From Syntrophomonas sp. (GTDB taxonomy: Bacteria > Bacillota > Syntrophomonadia > Syntrophomonadales > Syntrophomonadaceae), in assembly GCA_028709355.1 (NCBI GenBank), contig JAQVXF010000015.1, forward strand, positions 1 to 12,307: 12,307 nucleotides of DNA, written 5' to 3'. The notes under the pieces are model-generated. The model ran no database searches. It was not told where the DNA came from and was given only the letters and a program-made list of their open reading frames with translations. This document shows, in pieces, positions 1-6,589 of the stretch (its first letter is position 1; each line of letters starts with the position of its first letter). The position numbers and the translations under genes are program-made.

Positions 1-1
1 C

Positions 2-523
2 CAGATGTGGGCAGCCCAGTATTACCTTTTTAAAGAACCGCGTTCCTTTATCAGCTCAGGGGGACTGGGGACCATGGGATACGGGTTCCCGGCTGCCATC
101 GGCGCCAAGCTGGCCTGTCCCGACAAGCATGTCTTCGATATCGCTGGGGACGGCAGCATCCAGATGAACATCCAGGAACTGGGCACCGCGGTCCAGTATA
201 AGATACCAGTCATAATCTGCATCCTTAACAATCAGTACCTGGGCATGGTAAGGCAGTGGCAGGAGCTCTTCCACGAAGGGCGCTATTCCTATACCGACAT
301 GAGCCACCAGCCCGACTTCGTGAAGTTGGCTGAAGCTTATGGGGCGGTGGGGCTGCGGGTGAACCGCACCGAGGATGTGCGGGGCGCCCTGCAAGAGGCC
401 ATGCAGGTCACCGACCGCCCAGTGATCATAGACTTCTGGGTGGAAAGGGAGGCGGGGGTTTATCCCATGGTTCCCCCTGGGGAGTCGATCCTGAATATGC
501 TGGGAGGTGACCTCGATGAATAA
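2..523 (+). CDS. ilvB: Acetolactate (acetohydroxyacid) synthase large subunit, C-terminal part
   Basis: This is the last 173 codons of the catalytic subunit of acetohydroxyacid synthase, which condenses two pyruvates to 2-acetolactate, or pyruvate with 2-oxobutyrate to 2-aceto-2-hydroxybutyrate. The gene begins upstream of the window, and the first in-frame codon seen is at position 2. Visible is the C-terminal thiamine-diphosphate domain: the G-G-L-G-T-M-G-Y-G-F-P segment, the GDGS start of the ThDP/Mg motif at 146-157 followed about 26 residues later by the paired Asn of ILNNQYLGMVRQWQ. That Trp-containing stretch is the herbicide-contact segment in this family. Homology to AHAS rather than to other ThDP enzymes is supported by the QMNIQELGTAVQY segment and by the regulatory subunit gene that follows. 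The stop overlaps the ilvN start by 8 bases, which suggests translational coupling. Confidence 0.96.
   Translation, partial: QMWAAQYYLFKEPRSFISSGGLGTMGYGFPAAIGAKLACPDKHVFDIAGDGSIQMNIQELGTAVQYKIPVIICILNNQYLGMVRQWQELFHEGRYSYTDMSHQPDFVKLAEAYGAVGLRVNRTEDVRGALQEAMQVTDRPVIIDFWVEREAGVYPMVPPGESILNMLGGDLDE
502..510 (+). promoter_or_regulatory. Ribosome binding site that sets the ilvN start
   Basis: A GGGAGGTGA stretch lies inside the end of ilvB. A GTG at 507-509 is in frame with ilvN, but it is part of this Shine-Dalgarno sequence and so cannot be the start. The ATG at 516 lies 8 bases after GGAGG and begins the conserved ACT domain at the expected place. Confidence 0.85.
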
Positions 524-1016
524 GCATACCATAGCAGTGACCGTGGAAAACCGGCCCGGGGTTTTGACCCGGGTCACCACCCTGATCCGCCGCCGAGGCT
601 ACAACATTGACAGCCTGGGAGTGGGGGCTACAGAAGATCCGACCATCTCCAGGATGACCATCGTAGTCGAGGGCGACGATATGGTGATCGAACAGGTCAC
701 CAAGCAGCTCTACAAATTGGTGGATGTTGTCAAGGTGGTGGATATGACCAAGGAGCACTTGGTGGACCGGGAGTTGGTCCTGATCAAGGTCAAAGCCGAT
801 CATAATGTCCGGCCTGATATAGTGCAGATCGTTGATATTTTCCGGGCCCGTATAGTCGACATCGGACGTACCTCTTTGATAGTCGAGGCTACCGGCGATC
901 AGCGCAAGATCGACGCTCTGGAAGACGCTTTCCGCCCCTTCGGGATACTGGAATTGGTCCGTACCGGTAAGGTAGCCATGATCCGCGGCGCCGCTGATGA
1001 TGTCAGGAAGAAATAA
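516..1016 (+). CDS. ilvN: Acetolactate synthase regulatory (small) subunit
   Basis: This is the regulatory subunit that binds IlvB, raises its activity and confers feedback inhibition by valine. The 166 residues match the usual length of the family (E. coli IlvH is 163). An N-terminal ACT domain covers about residues 4-78 (VENRPGVL...RRGYNIDSL), followed by the C-terminal IlvH/N domain ending at GKVAMIRG. Gly15 and Asn30 occupy the positions equivalent to the valine-contact Gly14 and Asn29 of E. coli IlvH, so valine sensitivity is probably retained (inference). The start is the ATG at 516 rather than the in-frame GTG at 507, which is part of the ribosome site. The 8-base overlap with ilvB points to coupled translation and a matched subunit ratio. 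The symbol ilvH would be equally valid. Confidence 0.96.
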   Translation: MNKHTIAVTVENRPGVLTRVTTLIRRRGYNIDSLGVGATEDPTISRMTIVVEGDDMVIEQVTKQLYKLVDVVKVVDMTKEHLVDRELVLIKVKADHNVRPDIVQIVDIFRARIVDIGRTSLIVEATGDQRKIDALEDAFRPFGILELVRTGKVAMIRGAADDVRKK

Positions 1017-1044
1017 TCAATAAAATATAGAGGAGGAACCTGTA

Positions 1045-2058
1045 ATGGCGAAAATGTATTATGATGCTGATGCTAACCTGGATCTTTTGAAAGGCAAAAC
1101 TGTAGCAGTGATGGGATTTGGTTCCCAGGGTCATGCCCAAGCCCAGAATCTTCATGAGAGTGGCGTAAAAGTAGTGGTGGGTTTACGGAAACCCACCGAT
1201 GAGGCTACCGAGAAGGAATGGAACCTGGTGCTCGCCGCCGGCATCACCCCCATGAGCGTGGCTGAAGCGGCTGCCGCCGCGGACGTCATCCAGATCCTGC
1301 TGCCCGACGAAGTGCAGTCCCGGGTTTACAATGCCGAGATCAAGCCCCACCTTAAGAAAGGTGATGCCCTGGGTTTCTCGCATGGATTCAACATCCATTT
1401 CGGCCAGATCGTTCCCCCCGATTTTGTAGACGTATTTATGATTGCCCCCAAGAGTCCCGGCCACCTGGTCCGCCGTATGTACCAGAAGGGGGCCGGAGTG
1501 CCCGGCCTAATCGCGGTACAGCAGGACTACAGCGGTAATACCCGGGAACTGGGCCTGGCCTATGCCAAGGGTATCGGTTGTACCCGGGCGGGGGTCATCG
1601 AGACCACCTTCAAGGAAGAGACTGAAACCGACCTGTTTGGCGAGCAGTGCGTACTGTGCGGCGGGGTCACCGAGCTGGTCAAGGCCGGCTTCGAAACCCT
1701 GGTGGAAGCAGGCTACCAGCCGGAGATCGCCTATTTCGAATGCATGCACGAGCTGAAGCTGATCGTCGACCTCATGTATGAGGGGGGAATGAGTTTCATG
1801 CGCTACTCCATCAGCGATACGGCTGAATGGGGCGATTATACCAAGGGGCCGGACATCATCGGGGAGGACACCCGCTGGGCCATGCAGGAAGCCCTGCAGG
1901 ACATCCAGGACGGCAGCTTCGCCAAAGACTGGCTATTGGAGAATACCGTGAACCGTCCCCGCTTCAATGCTTTGAAACGGCAGAACCAGGAGCACCTGAT
2001 CGAGGAAGTGGGAGCCGAATTGAGGTCCATGATGCCCTGGTTGAAGGAAACCAAATAG
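1045..2058 (+). CDS. ilvC: Ketol-acid reductoisomerase (class I length), NADH preference predicted
   Basis: This enzyme isomerises and reduces 2-acetolactate or 2-aceto-2-hydroxybutyrate to the dihydroxy acids of valine/leucine and isoleucine synthesis. At 337 residues it is the short class I form. A Rossmann motif G24-F-G26-S-Q-G29 is followed by the cofactor loop R48-W59, and His113 lies in the GFSHGFNIHF segment. The Mg ligands are Asp196 and Glu200 (ETDLFGEQ) and Glu232 and Glu236 (FECMHEL); Ser257 is in SISDTAEWGDY. A clear AGAGGAGG ribosome site sits 8 bases before the ATG, 28 bases after ilvN. The unusual point is the cofactor loop. It is as long as that of E. coli IlvC and aligns to it without a gap, but it has Glu56 and Glu58 where the phosphate-binding Arg76 and Ser78 stand, together with Thr51 and Val90. 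This suggests NADH use (see findings). Confidence 0.97.
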   Translation: MAKMYYDADANLDLLKGKTVAVMGFGSQGHAQAQNLHESGVKVVVGLRKPTDEATEKEWNLVLAAGITPMSVAEAAAAADVIQILLPDEVQSRVYNAEIKPHLKKGDALGFSHGFNIHFGQIVPPDFVDVFMIAPKSPGHLVRRMYQKGAGVPGLIAVQQDYSGNTRELGLAYAKGIGCTRAGVIETTFKEETETDLFGEQCVLCGGVTELVKAGFETLVEAGYQPEIAYFECMHELKLIVDLMYEGGMSFMRYSISDTAEWGDYTKGPDIIGEDTRWAMQEALQDIQDGSFAKDWLLENTVNRPRFNALKRQNQEHLIEEVGAELRSMMPWLKETK

Positions 2059-2145
2059 AAGCCGGTTAGGCGTACAGAATATTTATAGTCAGGGAAGAGG
2101 GCGTTCCGTTTTTCCGGCTATGGTGATTAGAATGGAGGTTTATAT

Positions 2146-3678
2146 ATGGGTGATAAAAATAGGATCTACCTTTTTGATACCACCCTGCGCGATGGTGAAC
2201 AGTCACCCGGAGTCAGCCTGAATGTGGAAGAGAAACTGGAGATAGCTTATCAGCTGGCCAACCTTGGGGTGGATGTCATCGAAGCTGGCTTCCCAATCTC
2301 ATCCCAAGGGGATTTCCAGGCCGTAAAAACCATCGCCCAGAAGGTCCGGGGACCGATTATCGCCGGATTGTGCCGAGCCACTAAAATGGATATAGACCGG
2401 GCCTGGGAAGCGGTCAAGTATGCGGAGTCGCCCCGCATCCACACCTTCCTGGCCACATCCGATATCCACCTGCGCCATAAATTGCAGATCAGCCGGGAGG
2501 AGGCGCTGACCCAGGCGGTGGAGGCAGTCAGATATGCCCGCCGCTTCAGCCCCGATGTAGAGTTTTCCGCCGAGGATGCCTACCGCAGTGATGTCGATTA
2601 CCTGGCCCAGGTCATAGAGGCGGTAATCGCTGCCGGGGCCTGCGTGGTCAATCTGCCGGATACGGTCGGCTATGCGGTGCCGGAGGATTTCGGCCAATTT
2701 ATTCGGACATTCATGGAGCGAGTACCCAATATCGACCAGGCCATTATCAGCGTCCATTGTCATAATGATTTGGGCTTGGCGGTGGCCAATTCCCTGGCCG
2801 GGGTGGTCAACGGGGCGCGCCAGATAGAGTGTGCCGTCAATGGTATCGGGGAAAGGGCCGGTAACGCCTCCTTGGAGGAGATCGTCATGGCTCTTTATAC
2901 CCGGAAAGCATTTTACCAGAAAGAAACCGGTATCAATTACCAGGAGATATACCGCACCAGCCGCTTGGTGAGCAGTGCCACCGGGATGCTCATCCAGCCC
3001 AACAAGGCCATCGTGGGTGACAATGCTTTTGCTCACGAATCCGGCATCCATCAGGACGGGGTGATGAAGGAGAGATCCACCTACGAGATCATGAGCCCGG
3101 AGTTGGTCGGGGTTTTCAAGAGCAACTTGGTGCTGGGCAAGCACTCCGGGCGCCATGCCTTCAACGACCGGCTGATCCAACTGGGTTACCATCTGGACGA
3201 GGCTGAACTGGCCCGGGCCTTTGTAGGCTTCAAAGAAATAGCTGATAAGAAGAAGGCAATCAACGACGATGACCTGCATGCCCTGATCAAGGACCGGGCC
3301 CGGGCGGTACCAGAAAGATTCCGCCTGGAATACCTGCAGATCACCGCTGGTACCAGTGTCATCCCCACCGCCACCATCAGGCTGGCTATCGAGGATAAGG
3401 CCTTCGAGGCCACCGCCACCGGTATGGGACCAGTGGAAGCGGGCTGTCAAGCAGTCGACAAGATAACCGATATCTACGGCCGGATGGTCGACTACAAGCT
3501 GCAGGCGGTTACCTCCGGCAAGGATGCGCTGGGTGAGGTGACCTCCCGGATCAAGATCGGAGACAAGGTCTATAATGGCCGGGGCTTGAGCACCGACATC
3601 ATCGAGGCCAGCATCAAATCCTACATCAATGCCATCAACAAATATTATTACGATCTGACCTTGAACTCCCAGGAGTAA
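2146..3678 (+). CDS. leuA: 2-isopropylmalate synthase
   Basis: This is the first committed enzyme of leucine synthesis: acetyl-CoA plus 3-methyl-2-oxobutanoate gives (2S)-2-isopropylmalate. The 510 residues carry an N-terminal HMGL-like TIM barrel starting with D11-T-T-L-R15-D16-G-E-Q, and the metal-binding H204-C-H206-N-D. The segments GERAGNASLEE and AHESGIHQDGV are typical of LeuA. A C-terminal LeuA allosteric dimer domain follows (about residues 390-505), with GMGPVEAGCQAVDK and the GRGLSTDIIEASI end. The intact regulatory domain predicts leucine feedback inhibition. A GGAGG site lies 7 bases before the ATG. The 87-base gap after ilvC is the widest inside the operon and holds a short run of five T at 2109-2113 but no convincing terminator. 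The gene is distinct from the related cimA downstream. Confidence 0.97.
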   Translation: MGDKNRIYLFDTTLRDGEQSPGVSLNVEEKLEIAYQLANLGVDVIEAGFPISSQGDFQAVKTIAQKVRGPIIAGLCRATKMDIDRAWEAVKYAESPRIHTFLATSDIHLRHKLQISREEALTQAVEAVRYARRFSPDVEFSAEDAYRSDVDYLAQVIEAVIAAGACVVNLPDTVGYAVPEDFGQFIRTFMERVPNIDQAIISVHCHNDLGLAVANSLAGVVNGARQIECAVNGIGERAGNASLEEIVMALYTRKAFYQKETGINYQEIYRTSRLVSSATGMLIQPNKAIVGDNAFAHESGIHQDGVMKERSTYEIMSPELVGVFKSNLVLGKHSGRHAFNDRLIQLGYHLDEAELARAFVGFKEIADKKKAINDDDLHALIKDRARAVPERFRLEYLQITAGTSVIPTATIRLAIEDKAFEATATGMGPVEAGCQAVDKITDIYGRMVDYKLQAVTSGKDALGEVTSRIKIGDKVYNGRGLSTDIIEASIKSYINAINKYYYDLTLNSQE

Positions 3679-3690
3679 CGCGAGGTTAAT

Positions 3691-3698
3691 TGGAGGGA
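3691..3698 (+). promoter_or_regulatory. Ribosome binding site that sets the leuC start
   Basis: TGGAGGGA lies 8 bases before the ATG at 3705. The first possible in-frame start, TTG at 3690-3692, overlaps this Shine-Dalgarno sequence and is therefore unlikely. A second in-frame ATG at 3711 would be 14 bases from GGAGG, which is too far for best use. Confidence 0.8.
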
Positions 3699-3704
3699 CA
3701 GCCA

Positions 3705-4964
3705 ATGGGAATGACAATCAGCCAAAAGATACTGGCCGCCCATGCCGGGCGAGAACACGTGGAAGCCGGCGAATTGCTCAACTGCAAGGTGGACGTTATC
3801 CTGGGCAATGACGTTACTGCTCCGGTGGCCATCAGCGAATTCGCCAGACTGGGGCGGGAACGGGTATTTGCAGCCGACAGAGTGGTACTGGTACCCGATC
3901 ATTTTACTCCTAACAAGGATATTAAAGCAGCCGAGCAGGCCAAGATCATGCGTGATTTCGCTCACCAGCAGGGGATCCATAACTATTTTGAAATCGGGCA
4001 GATGGGCATCGAACACTGCCTGCTGCCGGAGCAGGGACTGGTGGGGCCGGGCGACCTGATCATCGGCGCCGATTCCCACACCTGCACCTATGGTGCCTTA
4101 GGGGCATTTGCCACCGGGGTGGGTTCCACCGATATGGCCGCTGCCATGGCCACCGGGGAAGCCTGGTTCAAGGTACCGGAGAGCATCAAGTTCGTTTACT
4201 ACGGCCAGCCCTCCCGCTGGGTCGGGGGCAAGGACTTCATCCTCCACGCCATCGGTGATATCGGGGTGGACGGGGCCCGCTACATGTCGATGGAGTTTAC
4301 CGGGGAAGCCATCCGCACCCTGTCTATGGATAACCGCTTCTCTATGGCCAACATGGCCATTGAGGCCGGCGGCAAGAATGGCATCATCGCGGCTGACGAC
4401 ATAACCCTGGCTTATATCAAGGATCGCTTCAAGCGTCCCTACCAAATATATCAATCCGATCCTGATGCGGCCTATGCCCGCACCATCGAATACGACGTGT
4501 CCCAACTGGAGCCGGTGGTGGCTTTCCCCCACCTGCCGGAGAATACCCGTCCGGTCAGCCAGGCGGGTGAGGTCTGGTTGGATCAGGTGGTGATTGGCTC
4601 CTGCACCAACGGCCGCATTGAAGATCTGCAGGCCGCAGCCGAGATCCTTAAGGGACACAAGGTCTACCCTGGTCTGCGGTTGATAATTCTGCCCGGCACC
4701 CAGGCAATCTACCTGGATGCCCTGCGGCGCGGCTTCATTGAGATCTTCATCGAAGCCGGAGCCGCGGTCAGCACCCCGACCTGCGGTCCCTGCCTGGGTG
4801 GGCATATGGGGATCCTGGCCAAGGGCGAAAAGGCCCTGGCTACCACCAATCGGAATTTCGTAGGTCGTATGGGGCACCCGGACAGCGAAGTTTACCTGAG
4901 CAATCCGGCGGTGGCCGCGGCCAGCGCTATCAAGGGCCGGATTACGCCGCCATGGGAGGTTTAG
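3705..4964 (+). CDS. leuC: 3-isopropylmalate dehydratase, large (Fe-S) subunit
   Basis: With LeuD this aconitase-like enzyme isomerises 2-isopropylmalate to 3-isopropylmalate. In this operon it very probably also converts (R)-citramalate to 3-methylmalate. Of 419 residues, it belongs to the short LeuC/HacA-type family, not the roughly 466-residue enterobacterial form. The three 4Fe-4S ligands are visible as Cys300 (GSCTNGRIEDL) and Cys360 and Cys363 (TCGPCLGGHMG). The IGADSHTCTYGALGAFATGVGSTD segment near residue 125 is the typical substrate-site region (shown here as two overlapping parts: IGADSHTCTYGA and GALGAFATGVGSTD). The ATG at 3705 is chosen on ribosome-site spacing. The stop lies 3 bases before the leuD start. 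The cluster makes the enzyme likely oxygen-sensitive, in keeping with an anaerobe. Confidence 0.95.
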   Translation: MGMTISQKILAAHAGREHVEAGELLNCKVDVILGNDVTAPVAISEFARLGRERVFAADRVVLVPDHFTPNKDIKAAEQAKIMRDFAHQQGIHNYFEIGQMGIEHCLLPEQGLVGPGDLIIGADSHTCTYGALGAFATGVGSTDMAAAMATGEAWFKVPESIKFVYYGQPSRWVGGKDFILHAIGDIGVDGARYMSMEFTGEAIRTLSMDNRFSMANMAIEAGGKNGIIAADDITLAYIKDRFKRPYQIYQSDPDAAYARTIEYDVSQLEPVVAFPHLPENTRPVSQAGEVWLDQVVIGSCTNGRIEDLQAAAEILKGHKVYPGLRLIILPGTQAIYLDALRRGFIEIFIEAGAAVSTPTCGPCLGGHMGILAKGEKALATTNRNFVGRMGHPDSEVYLSNPAVAAASAIKGRITPPWEV

Positions 4965-4967
4965 ACG

Positions 4968-5456
4968 ATGAAATTTACCGGCAAAGCATATAAATTCGGC
5001 AGCAATATCGATACCGACGCTATCATCCCGGCCCGCTACCTGACTACCTTCGACCCGGCCGAGTTGGCACGTCACTGTATGGAGGATGCCGATCCCGAAT
5101 TCCCCTTCAAGGTCAAGCCGGGGGACATGATCGTGGCCGACAAGAACTTTGGCTGCGGCAGTTCCCGCGAGCACGCCCCCATAGCTATCAAAGGGGCCGG
5201 TATCGCTTGCGTGGTGGCTGACTCTTTCGCCCGCATCTTCTACCGTAACGCCATCAACATCGGGCTGCCCATCCTGGAGTCCCCGCAGGCAGCCGCAGCT
5301 ATCCAGGAGGGGGACCAGATCGAGGTGGACCTGGAGTCCGGCCAGATTCTCAATCTGAGGAGCGGTGAAGTATACCAGGCCACTCCCTTCCCGGAGTTTA
5401 TGCAGGAGATTATGGCCCGGGGCGGTTTGATCAACTATGTCAAGGAAACCGGATAG
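4968..5456 (+). CDS. leuD: 3-isopropylmalate dehydratase, small subunit
   Basis: This is the swivelling small subunit of isopropylmalate isomerase; it closes over the LeuC active site. At 162 residues it is the short (archaeal/clostridial) form that pairs with the short LeuC. Visible family segments are NIDTDAIIPARYL near the N-terminus, NFGCGSSREHAP at about residues 60-71, and ADSFARIFYRNAINIG. The specificity loop Y-L-x-T reads Y24-L25-T26-T27; in this family the third position helps to select isopropylmalate against homoaconitate-type substrates. A threonine there, rather than the arginine of homoaconitases, fits small aliphatic substrates (inference). The ribosome site GGGAGGT at 4954-4960 is inside the end of leuC, so the two subunits are probably translated in a coupled manner. 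Confidence 0.95.
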   Translation: MKFTGKAYKFGSNIDTDAIIPARYLTTFDPAELARHCMEDADPEFPFKVKPGDMIVADKNFGCGSSREHAPIAIKGAGIACVVADSFARIFYRNAINIGLPILESPQAAAAIQEGDQIEVDLESGQILNLRSGEVYQATPFPEFMQEIMARGGLINYVKETG

Positions 5457-5485
5457 TCCAGGCGGGAGCCGAAAGGAGAAAACTG

Positions 5486-6562
5486 ATGTATAGAATTGCA
5501 GTCCTCCCCGGGGACGGCATCGGGGTGGAGATAGTACCGGAGGCGGTCAAGGCCCTGCTGGCGATCGGGGAGAAGTGCGGGCACCAGTTCCAATTCACCG
5601 AGGCCTTGATCGGGGGGGCGGCCTTCGATGCGGTGGGGCATCCCCTGCCGGCAGCCACCCTGGAGATTTGCCGGCAATCAGACGCAGTGTTGCTGGGAGC
5701 CATCGGCGGACCCCAGTGGGATGAACTGCCGGTACACCTGCGGCCGGAAGTGGGTGCCCTGCTGCCCCTGCGCAAGGAATTGGGGCTCTATGCCAACCTG
5801 CGGCCCTGTATCCTATTCCCCGGCTTGCTGCAGGCGTCCACCTTGAAAGAAGAGGTCATAGCCGGGGTGGACCTGATCGTGATCCGCGAACTGACCGGGG
5901 GCCTTTATTTTGGGGAGAAGAGCCGGGAGAGAACGCCCGATGGGGGCCAGAAGGCCACCGACATTTTGAGTTATTCCACTTATGAGATCGAAAGAATAGT
6001 ACGGTTCGCTTACGAAGTGGCCCGCAAACGCCGCCGCCAACTGTGCTCGGTGGATAAGGCCAATGTCCTGGAGAGCTCTCGTCTGTGGCGGGAGACGGTC
6101 ACCCAACTGGCGGTCGAATACCCGGATGTGGAGACCTCGCATATGTACGTCGACAACTGTTCCATGCAGTTGATCCGCTTTCCCCGCCAATTCGATGTAA
6201 TAGTGACCGAGAATATGTTCGGTGATATACTGACTGATGAAGCCTCCATGCTGACCGGTTCCATCGGCATGCTGCCCAGCGCGTCAATCGGCGGCCAGGT
6301 GGGCCTGTATGAACCTTCCCATGGCAGCGCTCCCGATATCGCCGGGCAGGGGAAGGCCAATCCGCTGGCCACCATCCTGTCCGCGGCCATGCTGCTGCGC
6401 TATTCCTTCAACCTGGAGGCCGAGGCCCGCCTGATTGAGCAGGCTGTTCATCAGGTCATGGAGGAAGGATACCGGACCCCGGACCTGATGGAAGAAGGCA
6501 AGACTTTGATCGATACCGCCCAGATGGGCGATTTGGTGCGAGAAGTTATTCTCACAATTTAA
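5486..6562 (+). CDS. leuB: 3-isopropylmalate dehydrogenase
   Basis: This enzyme oxidises and decarboxylates 3-isopropylmalate to 4-methyl-2-oxopentanoate. In citramalate pathways the same enzyme turns 3-methylmalate into 2-oxobutyrate. The 358 residues match the family (E. coli 363). Visible are the start RIAVLPGDGIGVEIVPEA, the substrate Arg segment LPLRKELGLYANLRP, the catalytic Lys191 in SVDKANVLE, ENMFGDILTDEASM with its metal-binding Asp residues, and H279-G-S-A-P-D284-I-A-G. Asp284 at that place is the usual mark of NAD+ rather than NADP+ use in the isocitrate/isopropylmalate dehydrogenase family. AAAGGAG lies about 8 bases ahead of the ATG; the gap after leuD is 29 bases. Reading continues straight to cimA. 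Confidence 0.96.
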   Translation: MYRIAVLPGDGIGVEIVPEAVKALLAIGEKCGHQFQFTEALIGGAAFDAVGHPLPAATLEICRQSDAVLLGAIGGPQWDELPVHLRPEVGALLPLRKELGLYANLRPCILFPGLLQASTLKEEVIAGVDLIVIRELTGGLYFGEKSRERTPDGGQKATDILSYSTYEIERIVRFAYEVARKRRRQLCSVDKANVLESSRLWRETVTQLAVEYPDVETSHMYVDNCSMQLIRFPRQFDVIVTENMFGDILTDEASMLTGSIGMLPSASIGGQVGLYEPSHGSAPDIAGQGKANPLATILSAAMLLRYSFNLEAEARLIEQAVHQVMEEGYRTPDLMEEGKTLIDTAQMGDLVREVILTI

Positions 6563-6568
6563 GGAGGG
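6561..6568 (+). promoter_or_regulatory. Ribosome site of cimA with unusual start choice
   Basis: AAGGAGGG overlaps the leuB stop. It lies 7 bases before an in-frame ATT at 6575 and 22 bases before the in-frame TTG at 6590. No ATG or GTG is available between the in-frame stop at 6560-6562 and the conserved start of the protein. Which codon is used is open. Confidence 0.6.
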
Positions 6569-6589
6569 CTCCGTATTGGGGATTTAAAG

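Noticed and set aside
1..523. A T-box or leucine-responsive leader for the operon
   Set aside because: Such a leader would be upstream of the first gene, which is outside the window; no T-box core sequence is found within it.
2059..2145. Possible attenuator or internal promoter between ilvC and leuA
   Set aside because: The stem before the T5 run (GGAA with TTCC) has only 4 bp, and a TATAGT at 2084-2089 has no -35 box at suitable spacing.
2299..3717. A 472-codon open frame on the minus strand opposite leuA
   Set aside because: It lies wholly opposite a clear LeuA with all motifs, and its translation shows no domain; GC-rich codon use leaves such frames open by chance.
4098..5174. A 358-codon open frame on the minus strand opposite leuC and leuD
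   Set aside because: It covers two well-supported genes and its translation has no recognisable family features.
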